Origin: Calliopum simillimum
Lineage: Eukaryota; Arthropoda; Insecta; Diptera; Lauxaniidae
Length of the DNA: 64,000 nt
Reading direction: 5' to 3'
Assembly: GCA_951812925.1 (NCBI GenBank)
Contig: OX638372.1
Coordinates: forward strand, 3,038,001-3,102,000
Shown here: positions 36,339 through 47,583 of the stretch, one piece after another
Layout of the letters: each line of letters begins with the position of its first letter
Numbering within the stretch: the first letter of the stretch is position 1
Notes under the pieces: model-generated
The model's input: only the letters and a program-made list of their open reading frames with translations
The model's database searches: none
What the model was told of the DNA's origin: nothing
Position numbers and translations under genes: made by a program

Positions 36339-39300
36339 TGTAATGAGTGTATGGGTACAAGGAAAATTGGAAACTAGATGGCTATAAATTGTCATCAGGT
36401 TTCTACAATGTATACTATGTATACAAAGCTGGTTTGATGTTATCAAGGCCGAAGTAGCCGGAGCGAGAGCCATTAATACGCTAGCTTTTGTCGTTGGGGG
36501 GGTAAGTGGATACTTCGACCTACCAGGAGACCCTCACTACATAATTTTATTATAGACTCTCTTAATAAAAAACTAAATAAAACAAACTATCTCTACACTG
36601 GACCAGTATGACCATGAGTTCAAACTAAACTAAACCCCTTCATGGTCACGTATGAGATTCAGAAAGTATATAAAACAAAAAAGAAGGTACCAATCTTAAC
36701 ATCAATAAAGAAAAATAAATTTTATCTGCATACATATCTTCTGGATGTTTCTGAAGATATAACGCTCTTAACCCTCCCTACCTATGGTCTCACATTGCAC
36801 AAATATTTAGGAGACCCCAAAAGCGCACTTGTCCCTGTCCCTTACATCACAATAAGGAGAAACTATTTAATTTAGTTCAACATATTAAACATATCGTTTA
36901 TTCACATAAAGAAAAATTTAAAAGGTATGCATTCATATCAAAATAGCCTAAAAAATTTACATACTAAAAAGATATGTCTTAAATTTTAGATATTAGATAT
37001 TTAACAACAAGCAAAAGAATATATCTATACGATTGAGTGTTGCTTTAGTTCAAAAGCTTATTTTTTTGAATTGTATAAATTCGTTCTAGCAACACAATTC
37101 AATTTATGTTTAAAGAAATACTTAAGTATTCATTTTAAATTTAAAAGTGCATGGAATATTATTCAAAAATAATAGTTAAATTGTTCATGTACGAAATAAT
37201 ATAAATTATCTAAGGTATTACGAAGAATACAAAAACGTAAAATTTAGTGCAAGTAAAACTTTGATAGAATTCTATCCACTGCAATCTATTCATTGATTCG
37301 ATCTTGAATGCAAAACAAAAAAAAAATATAAACAAAGAGAGAGTTAGCAACTTATGTTGCACAAACAAAAAAATGTATATACCATTAATGCATATGTACT
37401 AATTTTAGTTGATCACTCAAGAAGAAGTTATCCACTATTATCCGAACTTTGAGATGACAAGCACCCACGCTCTTTTATTTACGCAAAGCTTTTATCAACA
37501 TAACTTTATGTTAGCAACATCTCTCATTAAGTTATAAGTATGCGTGCATGCATTTACATTATCAAAATTTCTCAATTCTACTTAAGTTTCACTTTGCACT
37601 ATTTTTTTTTTTGTTTTCTTTATCAAAATTTTTAATTCCTGACCAATTTATATGAAATTCTTTTATATATAAAAATATACTGTATAATCACTCACTTTGT
37701 ACAAACTCGGTGCGTCGTCCATCGATGAAGGCCTTCATGGATTTTGAGCTGATGAGTTGCTGAAGAGCTGATTTTTTTAAATTTTAAGGGTTGCTCAAAA
37801 ATTTTGTGCTTGAGCAGGATACCAATTGAGCATGTTGGTATCGTGCGAAACACTACCACTGTATATATGGCTTAAACCATTCAACATAGGAATTGCATAT
37901 TCTTAATTTTACAATTTTAAACTATTTGAATTTAAGTTTATTTTTTAGGTTGCACTATTTTAAATTTTGTACTTAGTAATTTCTTATTAACTCATAAACA
38001 AATTGTATACTGACAAAATTAAGTGGGTATGCAATTTCTATGCCGGAATAATTACCTTATATACTTATTCACTTAACTATTTTTGTTCTTCTATGCACTT
38101 TTTCTTACACTAATTTTTTGGACAATTATTAATCTAATACAAATTTTGTTTTATTTCGCAATTCAATTATTAAATTATCGAGTATTTTATATTGTATATA
38201 GGGACTTTTCATTGCCTCTTTAGACTTTTTTTGTTTTTTCTTTTAATTATTTTTTCTTTCTACGAAATTTTCGTTGTAACTAAACTTTACCGATAGGTAT
38301 ATAAGTACCGGTAAGAATATGATTGTTCCTTTTTTCACGATTTTTCAATTCCGATATTATATTTTTAATGATTTTCTTAGCCAAATTTTTTTTAATTCTA
38401 AACCGACACTTTTTATGAAACTTTTACTTGTTTCTTTTAATTCAGTTTTTAGCATGCTCTATTTTAATCAATTTTAACGCGATTTTTAATTTACTTCGAC
38501 GCGACGTTTATAGGACTTCAACCCACGCTTTCAATACGGTTTCACCAACTAGTTTCTTTATTTCTTCTTTGGTGTTTTTGATGCTAAACAACCGATAATA
38601 CCGCAGTTGTTTTCTCGTCTCCAAGTGGAATTTTATGAGATGAAATCTCAATGCACAGGAGAACTGTCTGATAGGGGAACTGATTAAAACTTTTTGTATA
38701 AACTTTTAACACAGAAAGTCGATGATAATCATTCAATATAAAGATGCCAATGGGATCAATAGGTCTGAAATTTATTATGCAAATTAATTATCATAAGCCA
38801 AAAAAAAATTTACCAAGTTTTATTTTTACCTGCATTTGATAATTTGGTAGGAAAATCTCGAGTTTTAAGGAGGAATCTCGGAAACCTTTTTACAAAAATG
38901 TTTTCGCAATGAGAATTTCAAACTTTTCAATTCTCTTCTGAGCCAAGTGAGTGCACGATGTATGTGCTATATTGAGGTTAAAACTTTTAATTTAGAAATG
39001 TTTGGTACGTGTGATCAAGACAACAGAAATTACCTTAATTTTCGTTTATATTCGCTGCTATCCAATTAAAGACTTTAACATTTTAACATTCATTAAAACT
39101 TTGTTTCACCAACAATTTATTTGTTCTCTATAAGAAAAACTTTGCGAATTAAACTGTGACTTTAAATTTCAAGATTTTTATAAAATTTTCAAAACTATGC
39201 ATATTGCATTTGAATTCTTTTATTTGGATTTTAAATTTAGCAGAATTTACGCAAAATTAAATTTGATTCCAAAGAACTTACTGAATTTTATGAAGTTAAA

Positions 39301-39550
39301 TTTGGTCGTGTTACTCGTTCAGCGGCTCAAAGAGAAAGGAAGTTTAGAATTTCTTACTGAAGTAAGTTGCAGATTTCAATTTCAGAACCAGGGTTACATT
39401 TTTGCATTGGGCTTGAACAAATGCTTTCAAGCATTTAGTGCTACCAAATTGCTAACATTTTCATATTACGATTATATGAAGTTGAACATAAATTTTTAAA
39501 AATCAGAAATTATTTAGAATTTTGAGTGAACTGAAAAGTTGTTCATTACA
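36339..39550 (-). repeat. Element O 5' LTR, 3212 bp
   Basis: Near-identical to the 3' LTR: one substitution (a/c at the eighth base from the edge) and one extra A near 36680 were seen. It must contain the promoter; I could not fix a transcription start. An AATAAA candidate lies at 36546-36551 on the sense strand. The identical 100-codon opposite-strand frame is at 39197-39499. Confidence 0.95.
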
Positions 39551-39576
39551 CATCCTTACATTTTAAATTACATTAA

Positions 39577-40956
39577 CCCTCATTCGGCTGAAGATTTTTA
39601 CAACTGATTTCGGCTGACTGGTCACCCGGGTGACCAAATTGTAAAAAATGAATAAAATGACTACAAATATAGTTTTTATAAATTTTTGATAAAAAGAAAT
39701 ATTTTTGGAAATGTTGGGTATTTCGGAATAGCTATCTGGCAACAGCAACAGCTGTCTTTATTGACAATCTGGCAATACCAATAGCTGACTTTATTGACAA
39801 GTGAATGATTGTTTTAATTCAATTGATAAAAAATAGCAAAAATGGAAAGTGCGAATCGTTTAAAGTGTGAAAGCAATGCAAATAAAGCTAAAACAAATAA
39901 TAATGGTCATGTCGTTAGTCCAAGTAATGTTAAGACAACGGCAACCGATCCCGTGGATCGAGAACCAGTACCTAGTGGGACCCAGATGCTGCCTTCTAAA
40001 ACTCGAAAGTAATCCTCTGCCATATTTTTCGCTGATATACAATGAATAAAATATACATAAATATGTGCATATAGATAAAATATGTTAATTCTTTATACTG
40101 AATATTTGGAGCATTGACGGACGCAGAGGTGGAGGCGCTGCTATATGAAAATGGTGACAAAAGTCTTGAAATTGCCGATAGATTGGAAAATGAAGATGAT
40201 GAGGAGATAGCGGGTGAAGAAGTTGCATCGGATGCCGAGGTAGGTGATATAGTGGACGAAGTTGATGAGCGCGACAGTGAGAGCAATGAGGAAAACGATA
40301 GTCCTAAGATTCCAGCCAATATCAGCCGCCGCACATATCTAAATGGGCTATAAGCATCGATCGTTAAATCCTGCCGTTCTGAAGCATTACTATGTCCAAT
40401 TTCCATTGAGGCAGTCTTTAGTATTCGTTTGGGTACTATCATAGAACCTGGGTACCAAATAGAGCTCTGGGATAACGCTGGCTGAACGGCAATCAAAGGA
40501 AAATGCCACATTTGTCTTTGTTTGAATAAAACAAGTCGAAACTCGCGCAAAGCTTGCATGATTTGCAATCAAAGTGTATGCCAGGAACACATACAGTCCA
40601 TTGTTAAATTCTTGACTTGTAAAAACTATATATCCGTGCCTATTTTTACAATTATTTTATTTATTTTATAGTAGTCAGTTCTAGTCATTTTATTATAGAA
40701 TAAGAAAAAAAAGTTCCTTGTATATTCTTATATAGTCACCCGGGTGACCAGTCAGCCGAAATAGGAATACAAAATTTTAACAACAAAAAAAGTGATCAAT
40801 TAAAAAAATTAAAATTTTATTTTTTCAGTTATTAATCTTGAAATTAACTAGTTTGAGCATTCCTAGAAGATGAGTTCCCTAAACTGAATGAAAATATATT
40901 TTTTTTAATGAAAAAGTTGAAATGGTCACCCAGGTGACCAGTCAGCCGAATGAGGG
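39577..40956 (+). mobile_element. Internally deleted piggyBac-type transposon
   Basis: It is bounded by TTAA on both sides (39573-39576 and 40957-40960). The terminal inverted repeats begin CCCTCATTCGGCTGA. Near the ends are three copies of a 16-bp palindrome, GGTCACCCGGGTGACC or one-base variants (39620-39635, 40734-40749, 40924-40939), each next to a TCGGCTGA-like repeat. The interior holds the start and the end of a transposase gene with the catalytic middle missing. It lies in the 3' UTR of element A, so it arrived after A. It is non-autonomous. Confidence 0.9.
39842..40671 (+). pseudogene. piggyBac-type transposase remnant
   Basis: Two coding remnants lie in order. The first (39842-40012 and 40114-40353) gives an acidic, D/E-rich N-terminal part with 'TDAEVEALLYENGD', typical of piggyBac transposase starts. 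The second, about 40384-40671, ends in a cysteine-rich cluster C-x2-C...C-x2-C...C-x2-H (about 40504-40593) with an 'NKTSRNSRKAC' core, the zinc-binding domain that contacts the transposon ends in this family. The DDD catalytic domain is absent and an in-frame stop precedes the cysteine cluster, so no transposase can be made. Whether the gap at 40013-40113 is an intron is unclear. Confidence 0.75.
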
Positions 40957-40980
40957 TTAATCATACATAAACAGAAAAAT

Positions 40981-42978
40981 TCAATTATTCTGCTCTTCAT
41001 CATTATCATCATCAATTTCAACAGGGACGTGACCTTCAGGCATTCGTCTCATACGGTCATGAGCATACTTGTACGTCCGATTACAATTTAAAGACTTAAC
41101 AACATATCGGTCACCGTCCAAAACTTCTGTCACTTTAAATGGACCTTTGAACTTTGGGTCGAGCTTTGTTTGATCACGTTCTTCATTTTGTAATAAAACA
41201 AAGTCACCTACCACAAATTTGTCCAGTCTTGCTTTAGTACTATCAAATCTTATTTTATCATAGCATGCATTTTTTTCTATATTAGAAATGGCCTTATTTC
41301 GAGCTTCATCAAGGTTTACTAATGGTTCACTTGCATCAGACACTAATATTTCAATAGGTTTAGCTACTTTACCTATAAGCAATTCTAAAGGACTATGTTT
41401 GGTAACTCGACTTTGGGTACAATTAAATGCTAACTGAACATCAGGGAGAGCATCCTGCCAGGCGCGATTACTTGTTTCAACTGCAGTGAGCATGTTCTTT
41501 AACGTGCTCATTACACGCTCAACTTGGCCATTTGCACGAGCACTACCGGTTGCAATCAAATGTAGATTAATATTGTGTGATCTACAAAATTCACTTAATT
41601 CTCGACTCGCGAAACAACGGCCGTGATAAGCTATAACTCGTATTGGGGCACCAAACAAAGAGATAGCTTGCTTTAATGCTGCAATGCTACTAAGGGTATC
41701 TATGTTAGTTGTATGATACAACAAAACGTATTTTGTGAACGCATCTATCAACACAAAAACGTACTCTTTTCTGTCACTTTTTCCACTCAACTTTCCAGTC
41801 GCGTCAATTTGTAGAGTGTGCCAAGGAACTGCTATTTTAGGTATAGAATGTAATTCAGCTTGGATTTTACCGGAGCGAGACTTGGAAATTTTACATGTCA
41901 CGCAATTATCCACAAATTTCCCCAAGAATTTCGACATATTTTCGAACCAATAATTTTCGTAGACTTTCTCTAGGGTTTTCTCATAACCCAAATGCATCAG
42001 TGCTTCGTGAGTGTTATTGATGATTGACCATCTTAAATACCTGGGAACTATTGGCAAACATCTTGATCTACCATTACGCTGTATTTTTCTATAAAGAACT
42101 CCTGATCGAATGTCATAAGTCTGAGAAATGTCGTCATTTAACCTATTCTCATTTAAATCAGATACAATTTTTACAATTTCAGCATCTTGCTGTTGCTCTG
42201 CCAAAAGCCAATTATCAGACAACTCAGTTATGTTAACATACTTTGGCTCAATTTTCTCGTATACTTTAGCAGAAGAAGGTAGTGGATTCCTTGAAAAGAA
42301 GTCTGCATGACACATGTTATTTCCTTTTCTATAAACAACCTCAAATTCAAAAGCCTGTAAGAAAGCCCACCACCTGTGCACTCGGGGAGTAAGGTCAAGT
42401 TTTTTACGTGAAGCTTGTAAAGAGTTACAGTCAGTAACAACAACAAAGCTACGCCCGTGTAAGTAGTGTCTAAAATGCTTAATTGCATTGACAACAGCAA
42501 GAGTCTCCAACTCGTACGAGTGGTACTTGGATTCAGCAGACGAAGTACGCTTGCTATAATAGGCAACTACAAAAGATTTTGTATCTTTTTTCTGCATTAA
42601 AACAGCACCGTATCCAATAGCACTAGCATCTGTGTGAAGCTCTATTGGACGTGAAGGATCAAATATTGTTAGTACAGGCTCAGAAGTCAATACTAATATT
42701 ATTTGCTGTCTTATAGCTTCATGTACAGGTTTCCAATCAATTTTACTCTTACTAGACGTCAAAGTATACAATAAAGCCATAATTTGAGAAAACTTAGGAA
42801 CAAACTTCCTAAAGTAAGATGCAAGTCTTATAAATTGCCGTAACTGAGTAACAGTTTCAGGTGGAGGCAGAGCTGTTAAAGCTTCAATATTTTTGGGGTT
42901 TGGTTTCATCACACCAGCACTGACCTCAAAACCAAGGTATTGTACTTTCTGTTTAAGGAAAGAACACTTTTTCAGATT
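40981..42978 (-). pseudogene. pol: Element A Pol, C-terminal part: RT thumb, RNase H, integrase
   Basis: It continues the gag-pol frame of 45541-47583 in phase once element B and one CAGTG copy are discounted. Visible parts are the end of the reverse transcriptase, RNase H (HTDAS near 42620, TDCNSL), the integrase zinc finger (H...HLGYEKT...CVTC) and the core. The first catalytic D (QIDATG) and the E (NGQVER) remain, but the second D is replaced by Tyr (codon 41626-41628, in IAYHGRCFAS), so the integrase should be inactive. The first 18 codons of the longer open frame that reaches 43032 come from element B's LTR and duplication and are not native. About 665 codons long, ending 20 bp before the piggyBac TTAA. 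Confidence 0.88.
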
Positions 42979-42983
42979 CAGTG

Positions 42984-43159
42984 TGTTGTAAACCTGCTGT
43001 TTAGATACTTTAACTTTTGTATGAATACACATCTAGTTTTTTATTTTATTCAATCAAATTTTTTCAAATCAATTTGTCAGTCTTGAAAATATTCTAGAAA
43101 TAAAATCATAGTTTTTGTAGTGCAATTTTTTTAATTTAAAAGAATATAAAGATTTATCA
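42984..43159 (+). repeat. Element B 5' LTR, 176 bp
   Basis: It begins TGTTGTAAACC and ends GATTTATCA. A direct copy is at 45365-45540 with no difference seen. It is assigned as 5' because the primer site follows it on the plus strand. Confidence 0.92.
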
Positions 43160-43161
43160 TT

Positions 43162-43179
43162 TGGCGACGAGGATGGGAT
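43162..43179 (+). promoter_or_regulatory. Element B primer-binding site, tRNA-Ser(GCU)
   Basis: TGGCGACGAGGATGGGAT is complementary over 18 nt to the 3' end of metazoan tRNA-Ser(GCU) with CCA. It starts 2 nt after the LTR. The homology stops at 43179-43180, and inverted pol sequence starts at once. Eighteen nt is where plus-strand strong-stop DNA ends, at methylated A58 of the tRNA. Confidence 0.9.
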
Positions 43180-43180
43180 T

Positions 43181-45364
43181 TATTATAATAATTAAGTTTA
43201 CCAATGAATGCTTCGACTTCTTTAACATTCTTTGGTCTGGGCATTAGTTTGATTGCATCCAATCGCTTTTCGGATGGTTTGATACCATTTGCATCGATAA
43301 TGTGACCAACGTATTCGACGGATTTTTCTGCAAAGAAGCATTTTTCCTTTTTACACCTGAGACCATGGTTTCGAGGCTGTTGAACACTGCATTTACATTT
43401 TCAATATGATCTTCGTTAGTGAGCCCGGTCACAATGATGTCGTCAAGATACACCGCACATCCAGGAATTCCAGCAAGAACTTCTTCCATAAATCTCTGAA
43501 AAATTCCTGGAGCACTAGAAATTCCGAATGGCAACCTTTGGTATTGAAATAACCCAAAAGGTGTGTTGACGACCATTAGTTTTTTTGAAGAATCGGATAG
43601 CTCAATTTGAAGATAAGCGTCGCTTAGATCAATTTTAGTGAAAAATTGGCCACCTTGGAGTTTGTGAAATAACTCTTCTATCCGAGGAATTGGATATCTG
43701 TCAATTTCTATCTGTGGATTAAGAGTAACTTTAAAATCTGCACAGATTCTCAATCTGCCGTCTGGCTTTTTGACAATAACGATTGGAGCAGCCCATTCAC
43801 TGGACTTGATAGGATTTAATACCTTTGAAGAAATGAGTCGGTCGAGCTCAGTGCGCACAGCGTCATACTGCGCGAAAGGTATATTGTATGGCTTAAAAAA
43901 CTTTGGACGAGCGTCTGATTTGAGAACGATTTCAGCTTTAAAAGTAGAACAATGCCCAAGAGTTGATGAAAAAAGCGAGTTATGCTCTGTGGTGAGCTTA
44001 CAAAGTGAATCAATTAACACCTGATGAGATTGTGTACTAAGAGACGATAAGTGGCATTGATTAGCCACGATTTGGTTTGAAGGAATATTGACTTGAAAAT
44101 TCAATTTCCGGAACCAATCTAATCCAAGAATATTTGAAGCATTAACGTTATTAACGGCTAGAAGCGGCAACTGTAGAGTTGATCCGTTCCAGGTAACATC
44201 AACAGTAGTTGTTCCAATCAATGGAAGTATATTCCCACCATACGTCCTAAGAACTTTGTTTGTACTTATACACTTTGGTTGACCTAATTTTTGGTAACCA
44301 GAAATGCCTACAAGAGTACAGGTCGCACCTGTATCAACTTGGAAACTCAAATTTTGTTTGTTAACTACGATATCGACAAAAATTTTTTCTGCGCTGATGT
44401 CAGAACTCGATGTCTCCTGAACATTTTCGAAATCTGGTTCAATGATTTCGGTTAGACCAATTGTTTCAAATTCGCCTTCGACAATGTTAACTTCCCCTTG
44501 ATGTTTTGACCTTGAATTCCTGTTAGGTTTTGTAGACCGATTTGAAGAAATATTTTGAGATGACTGACAAACACTTGATATATGACCAGTTTTAGAGCAA
44601 GTGTTGCATTTAGATTTATTCTTATAATGAAAGCATTGATTTCGTTGGTGTGACTTACCACAACCTGGACAAGATTTGCGTAATTCTTTCGCTGGGCTTC
44701 GATTTTGAGTCTGTCCGTGTTTTCCAGTATGATTTTGAAAATGATGAATTGCTTGAGCTTGATTGATTTCAGACGATTGGCTTGCTTCACCTTTGATTGC
44801 AGAACAAGTGTTCATGGTGTCTTCGTAAATTGTTGCAATTTGAAGGACTTCTTCCAACGTTGGATTCGACTTTTGAAGCGCGGACGAACGCACACGATCA
44901 TGAGGAGTATGGATTACAATCATATCGCGAATTTTATTATCTACGTATGATTCAGAGCATCCCTCTTTCTCACATTGGAACATGCATTCTTTAGCTGCAC
45001 CACGCATCTCTGCGACCCATTCGGCATAAGATTGATTTGACTTCATAGTTGTCCGATAGAACTTGAACCTAGCTGCAAGAACATGCTGCTTCTTGACGAA
45101 ATGATCCTGAAGTGTAGAAACTAACTCTTGATAAGTTTTTTCTTGAACTTTCCCGTTGAAAATTTTTTGGAGGAGTTCGAGTGACTCGCTACCAATCCAG
45201 CTTAAAAAACATGCGCGCTTTTGTTCATCCACGTGAACTCCGTTAGCGAGAAAATGTTGCTCCAACTGCAACATGTAAGTTTGCCATTTGTCGACTGCCT
45301 TATTGAAACCGCGAAATGATGAAATCGATGCAGCCTTGTGATCAGTCTTCAGAGTTTTTGCTAA
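43181..45364 (-). pseudogene. Element B Gag-Pol fragment, inverted and truncated
   Basis: It is a fused Gag-protease-RT fragment. The frame is open from the right LTR junction (45364), about 30 codons before the ATG at 45274, so that ATG is internal and the true Gag start is lost. Counting from that ATG: Gag matrix/capsid-like 1-160, cysteine knuckles at 202-215 and 223-236, protease DTGA at 314, and RT with the LPFG block and YLDD. One base appears to be missing near 43370: beyond it the expected RT sequence continues in another frame as far as KLNYYNK at the left junction. RNase H and integrase are absent. It cannot act on its own. Confidence 0.85.
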
Positions 45365-45540
45365 TGTTGTAAACCTGCTGTTTAGATACTTTAACTTTTG
45401 TATGAATACACATCTAGTTTTTTATTTTATTCAATCAAATTTTTTCAAATCAATTTGTCAGTCTTGAAAATATTCTAGAAATAAAATCATAGTTTTTGTA
45501 GTGCAATTTTTTTAATTTAAAAGAATATAAAGATTTATCA
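45365..45540 (+). repeat. Element B 3' LTR, 176 bp
   Basis: Direct copy of 42984-43159. Its last bases supply the stop codon (45538-45540) that ends the upstream half of element A's gag-pol frame. Confidence 0.92.
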
Positions 45541-47583
45541 CAGTGAGAATCCTTTATCGGTGAGCACTTGAAGTACAATACAGAGTCTTTCCAATGCCTC
45601 TTCAGCATTATTGGCTACAATAAGGATATCATCCATGTACACAACAACAAGAGAATTGACCAAATTACCTAAAGCATTCATCACCGCACGTTGAAAAACT
45701 GACGGTGCATTTCTGAGACCAAATGGCATGGTCATAAATTCATATTGACCGTCAGGGGTTACAAAAGCTGTACATTCAATTGAGTCAGAATGGATAGGTA
45801 TTTGATGAAACCCTGAAGCCATGTCTAGGCTAGTAAAGAAATAAGAACCATGCAGCCGGTCAATTTGATCTGAAATGAGCGGTAATGGAAATCTGTCTGG
45901 AATAGTATTATCATTTAATTCACGAAAATCCACACACATGCGATCCGAACCGTCTTTTTTCTTCACAAGAAGTATGGGACTCGCAAAAGGTGATGAACTA
46001 GGACGAATTATACCACAATTTAAAAGTTCATTAATTCTATCTCGAACAATACTTCGCTCTTCGGTACTTAATCGATAGGGTCGTCTATAAACTGTTTTGT
46101 TAGGATCTTTAAGTCGTATCTGCATTGGTGCTGTATCAGCATGAGAGCTGGGGATTCCCGTTATAAAATTCCGTTTGAAAGAATTCAAAATATCTATCAA
46201 CTTTGGTTTAAGATCCTGGGAAATGTCTGTATCTAATAAATTAAAATTTATAATTTCAGGCGGAATTGCCTCACAAGAATAAACAAAATTTACCTTACTG
46301 AAACATAGTTTGTCTGAGGTCATATGCACAGCAATACCTTGATTAAGAATTTCGTGACCAACTATTATTTTATGACGCAAATACGAATCTGGCAAAACAT
46401 GAAACAAAATTTCGCAAACAATGCCATCAACTTCAATAACCGTAAGAATTTGAATTGTACTGTTTACACTCGTTTGTCCTATTCCTGTCATTGTCACTAC
46501 ATTAAAACTACGTTTACCACGAAATTTAGAACTCACTGATTCTTGAATCAACGAACATTCTGAACCAGAATCATAAAAAAATACAAATTTCTCACCAAAG
46601 TGATGCAATGCTCCAGCAGGTGTACCGACAACACATAAGTCCACTCTTCGATCAGTTAAAGAAACTCCATCACTATCACCAATTCTTTTCCGCACAATTT
46701 TGGGGCAGCTGGATGCGTAGTGACCAGTATCTTGACAATTGAAACAGGTAACACTTGGCTTCACTGGATTTTTAAAATTATTATTGTTGCTCAAATTTGC
46801 AACATGTGTGTTGATGTTTTTAAATCTGCATTGCAATGCCTTATGTCCGGGCTTGCCACAATTAAAACATTGCACGCTTGATGATGATGTTGACGCCTTG
46901 TACCTTTTTGTGTCAGGACCACTTACATCATTCTGCGTTACTGCTTTCTTCTTAAGGAAAGACATAGCCTTCAGCTCTTGTTGTAGCAGATTTCTTGTGC
47001 CAATATCTGTAGTAAAAGTCAAACGATGCACTCTAGGCTCAAACTGAGAAATATGGGCTAACACTGTGGATACAGCTATCTGCTCAGTAGACAAGTTTTT
47101 CCATCTAGCCATCAAAGATGTTAGCAGGGTTGCAGCATATGCAGATAGGCATTCACTGGCCTTAGGTCGACTGTTGTTTAAATTCATCAAAAATGCAGCT
47201 GCGGTTTCGGGGCAATCGTATCGCGCAGAAAAAATTTCCTTAAATTCTGCCCAGGTCATTTCTGGATCTGACACTTGAGATAGCCAGACGGATGCCTGCC
47301 CTTTGAGAGCACGACTTAGAATATTCATCAAAGAGGCATTTTTCAGAGACTGCTCAGAGATGCACATGTCCGCCATTGCGATCCAAGCTCGAGCGTCAGC
47401 ATTCTCAACATCTGGGTTGAATTCCGGCAAATACGTATTAACGCTGGACGATGGCTTGAGTGCTTCTACAATGGCCAAAAAGCTACGATTTTGTTGCTCG
47501 AACAATAGGCGCCATTTTTCTTCGCTTGCATCTTGTAGGGAATTTTGAGTCAATCCCACTTCTGATGTCGTATTTTCATCCAT
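45541..47583 (-). pseudogene. gag-pol: Element A Gag-Pol, N-terminal part: Gag, protease, RT
   Basis: It has 681 codons before element B interrupts it. Gag carries two CCHC knuckles (239-252, CFNCGKPGHKALQC; 280-293, CFNCQDTGHYASSC). The protease motif is DSG at 338-340. The RT has the LVKKKDG and FRELND blocks, MPFGLRNAP and the catalytic YMDD near 653. Gag and Pol are a single frame, so no frameshift is needed. The ATG lies within the 5' LTR and the first six codons are LTR sequence; the next codons overlap the primer site. The frame is otherwise uninterrupted and resumes in phase at 42978. Inactivated here by the element B insertion and by the integrase change in the other half. Confidence 0.9.
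47552..47565 (-). promoter_or_regulatory. Element A primer-binding site, displaced tRNA-Leu match inside gag
   Basis: TCAGAAGTGGGATT on the sense strand directly abuts the 5' LTR. It matches the complement of tRNA-Leu(CAA) but starts 5 nt in from the tRNA's CCA end. A shifted tRNA-Leu site is, as I recall, known for mdg3, micropia and blastopia. The same bases encode residues 7-11 of Gag. Confidence 0.75.

Larger units (their letters stand above)
27260..39550 (-). mobile_element. Element O: young Osvaldo/Ulysses-like Ty3/gypsy element with 3.2-kb LTRs
   Basis: Two almost identical LTRs (27260-30470 and 36339-39550) end in the perfect inverted repeat TGTAATG/CATTACA and are flanked by CATC on both sides (27256-27259 and 39551-39554). 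Between them lie a tRNA-Lys primer site, gag and pol, all on the minus strand, with no env frame: pol stops about 55 bp from the 3' LTR. The whole is 12.3 kb. I saw only two differences between the LTRs, one substitution near the edge and one A-run length change, so the insertion is very recent. The tRNA-Lys primer and outsized LTRs recall Osvaldo and Ulysses of Drosophila. That placement is inference. Confidence 0.95.
42984..45540 (+). mobile_element. Element B: mag-like gypsy insertion with inverted interior
   Basis: Two 176-bp LTRs that look identical (42984-43159, 45365-45540) lie in direct orientation with TG...CA ends, flanked by CAGTG on both sides (42979-42983, 45541-45545). A tRNA-Ser primer site follows the left LTR on the plus strand, so the LTR orientation is plus. 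The enclosed gag-pol segment (43181-45364) is on the minus strand. The left junction falls exactly where the primer site ends. Intact duplication and matching LTRs mean the molecule was already rearranged when it integrated. Short LTRs, tRNA-Ser primer and RT style suggest the mag clade (inference). It splits element A's pol and creates a stop. Confidence 0.92.

Noticed and set aside
36642..36875. 77-residue plus-strand frame in the O 5' LTR
   Set aside because: The other LTR copy has a one-base difference that breaks it, and it lacks any domain.
40981..43032. Taking the ATG at 43032 as the start of a separate element A protein
   Set aside because: The first 18 codons are element B LTR plus target duplication; native sequence starts at 42978 in phase with the upstream half.
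43244..45274. Taking the ATG at 45274 as the Gag start of element B
   Set aside because: The frame is open for about 30 codons upstream with Gag-like sequence up to the LTR junction, so this methionine is internal to a truncated Gag.
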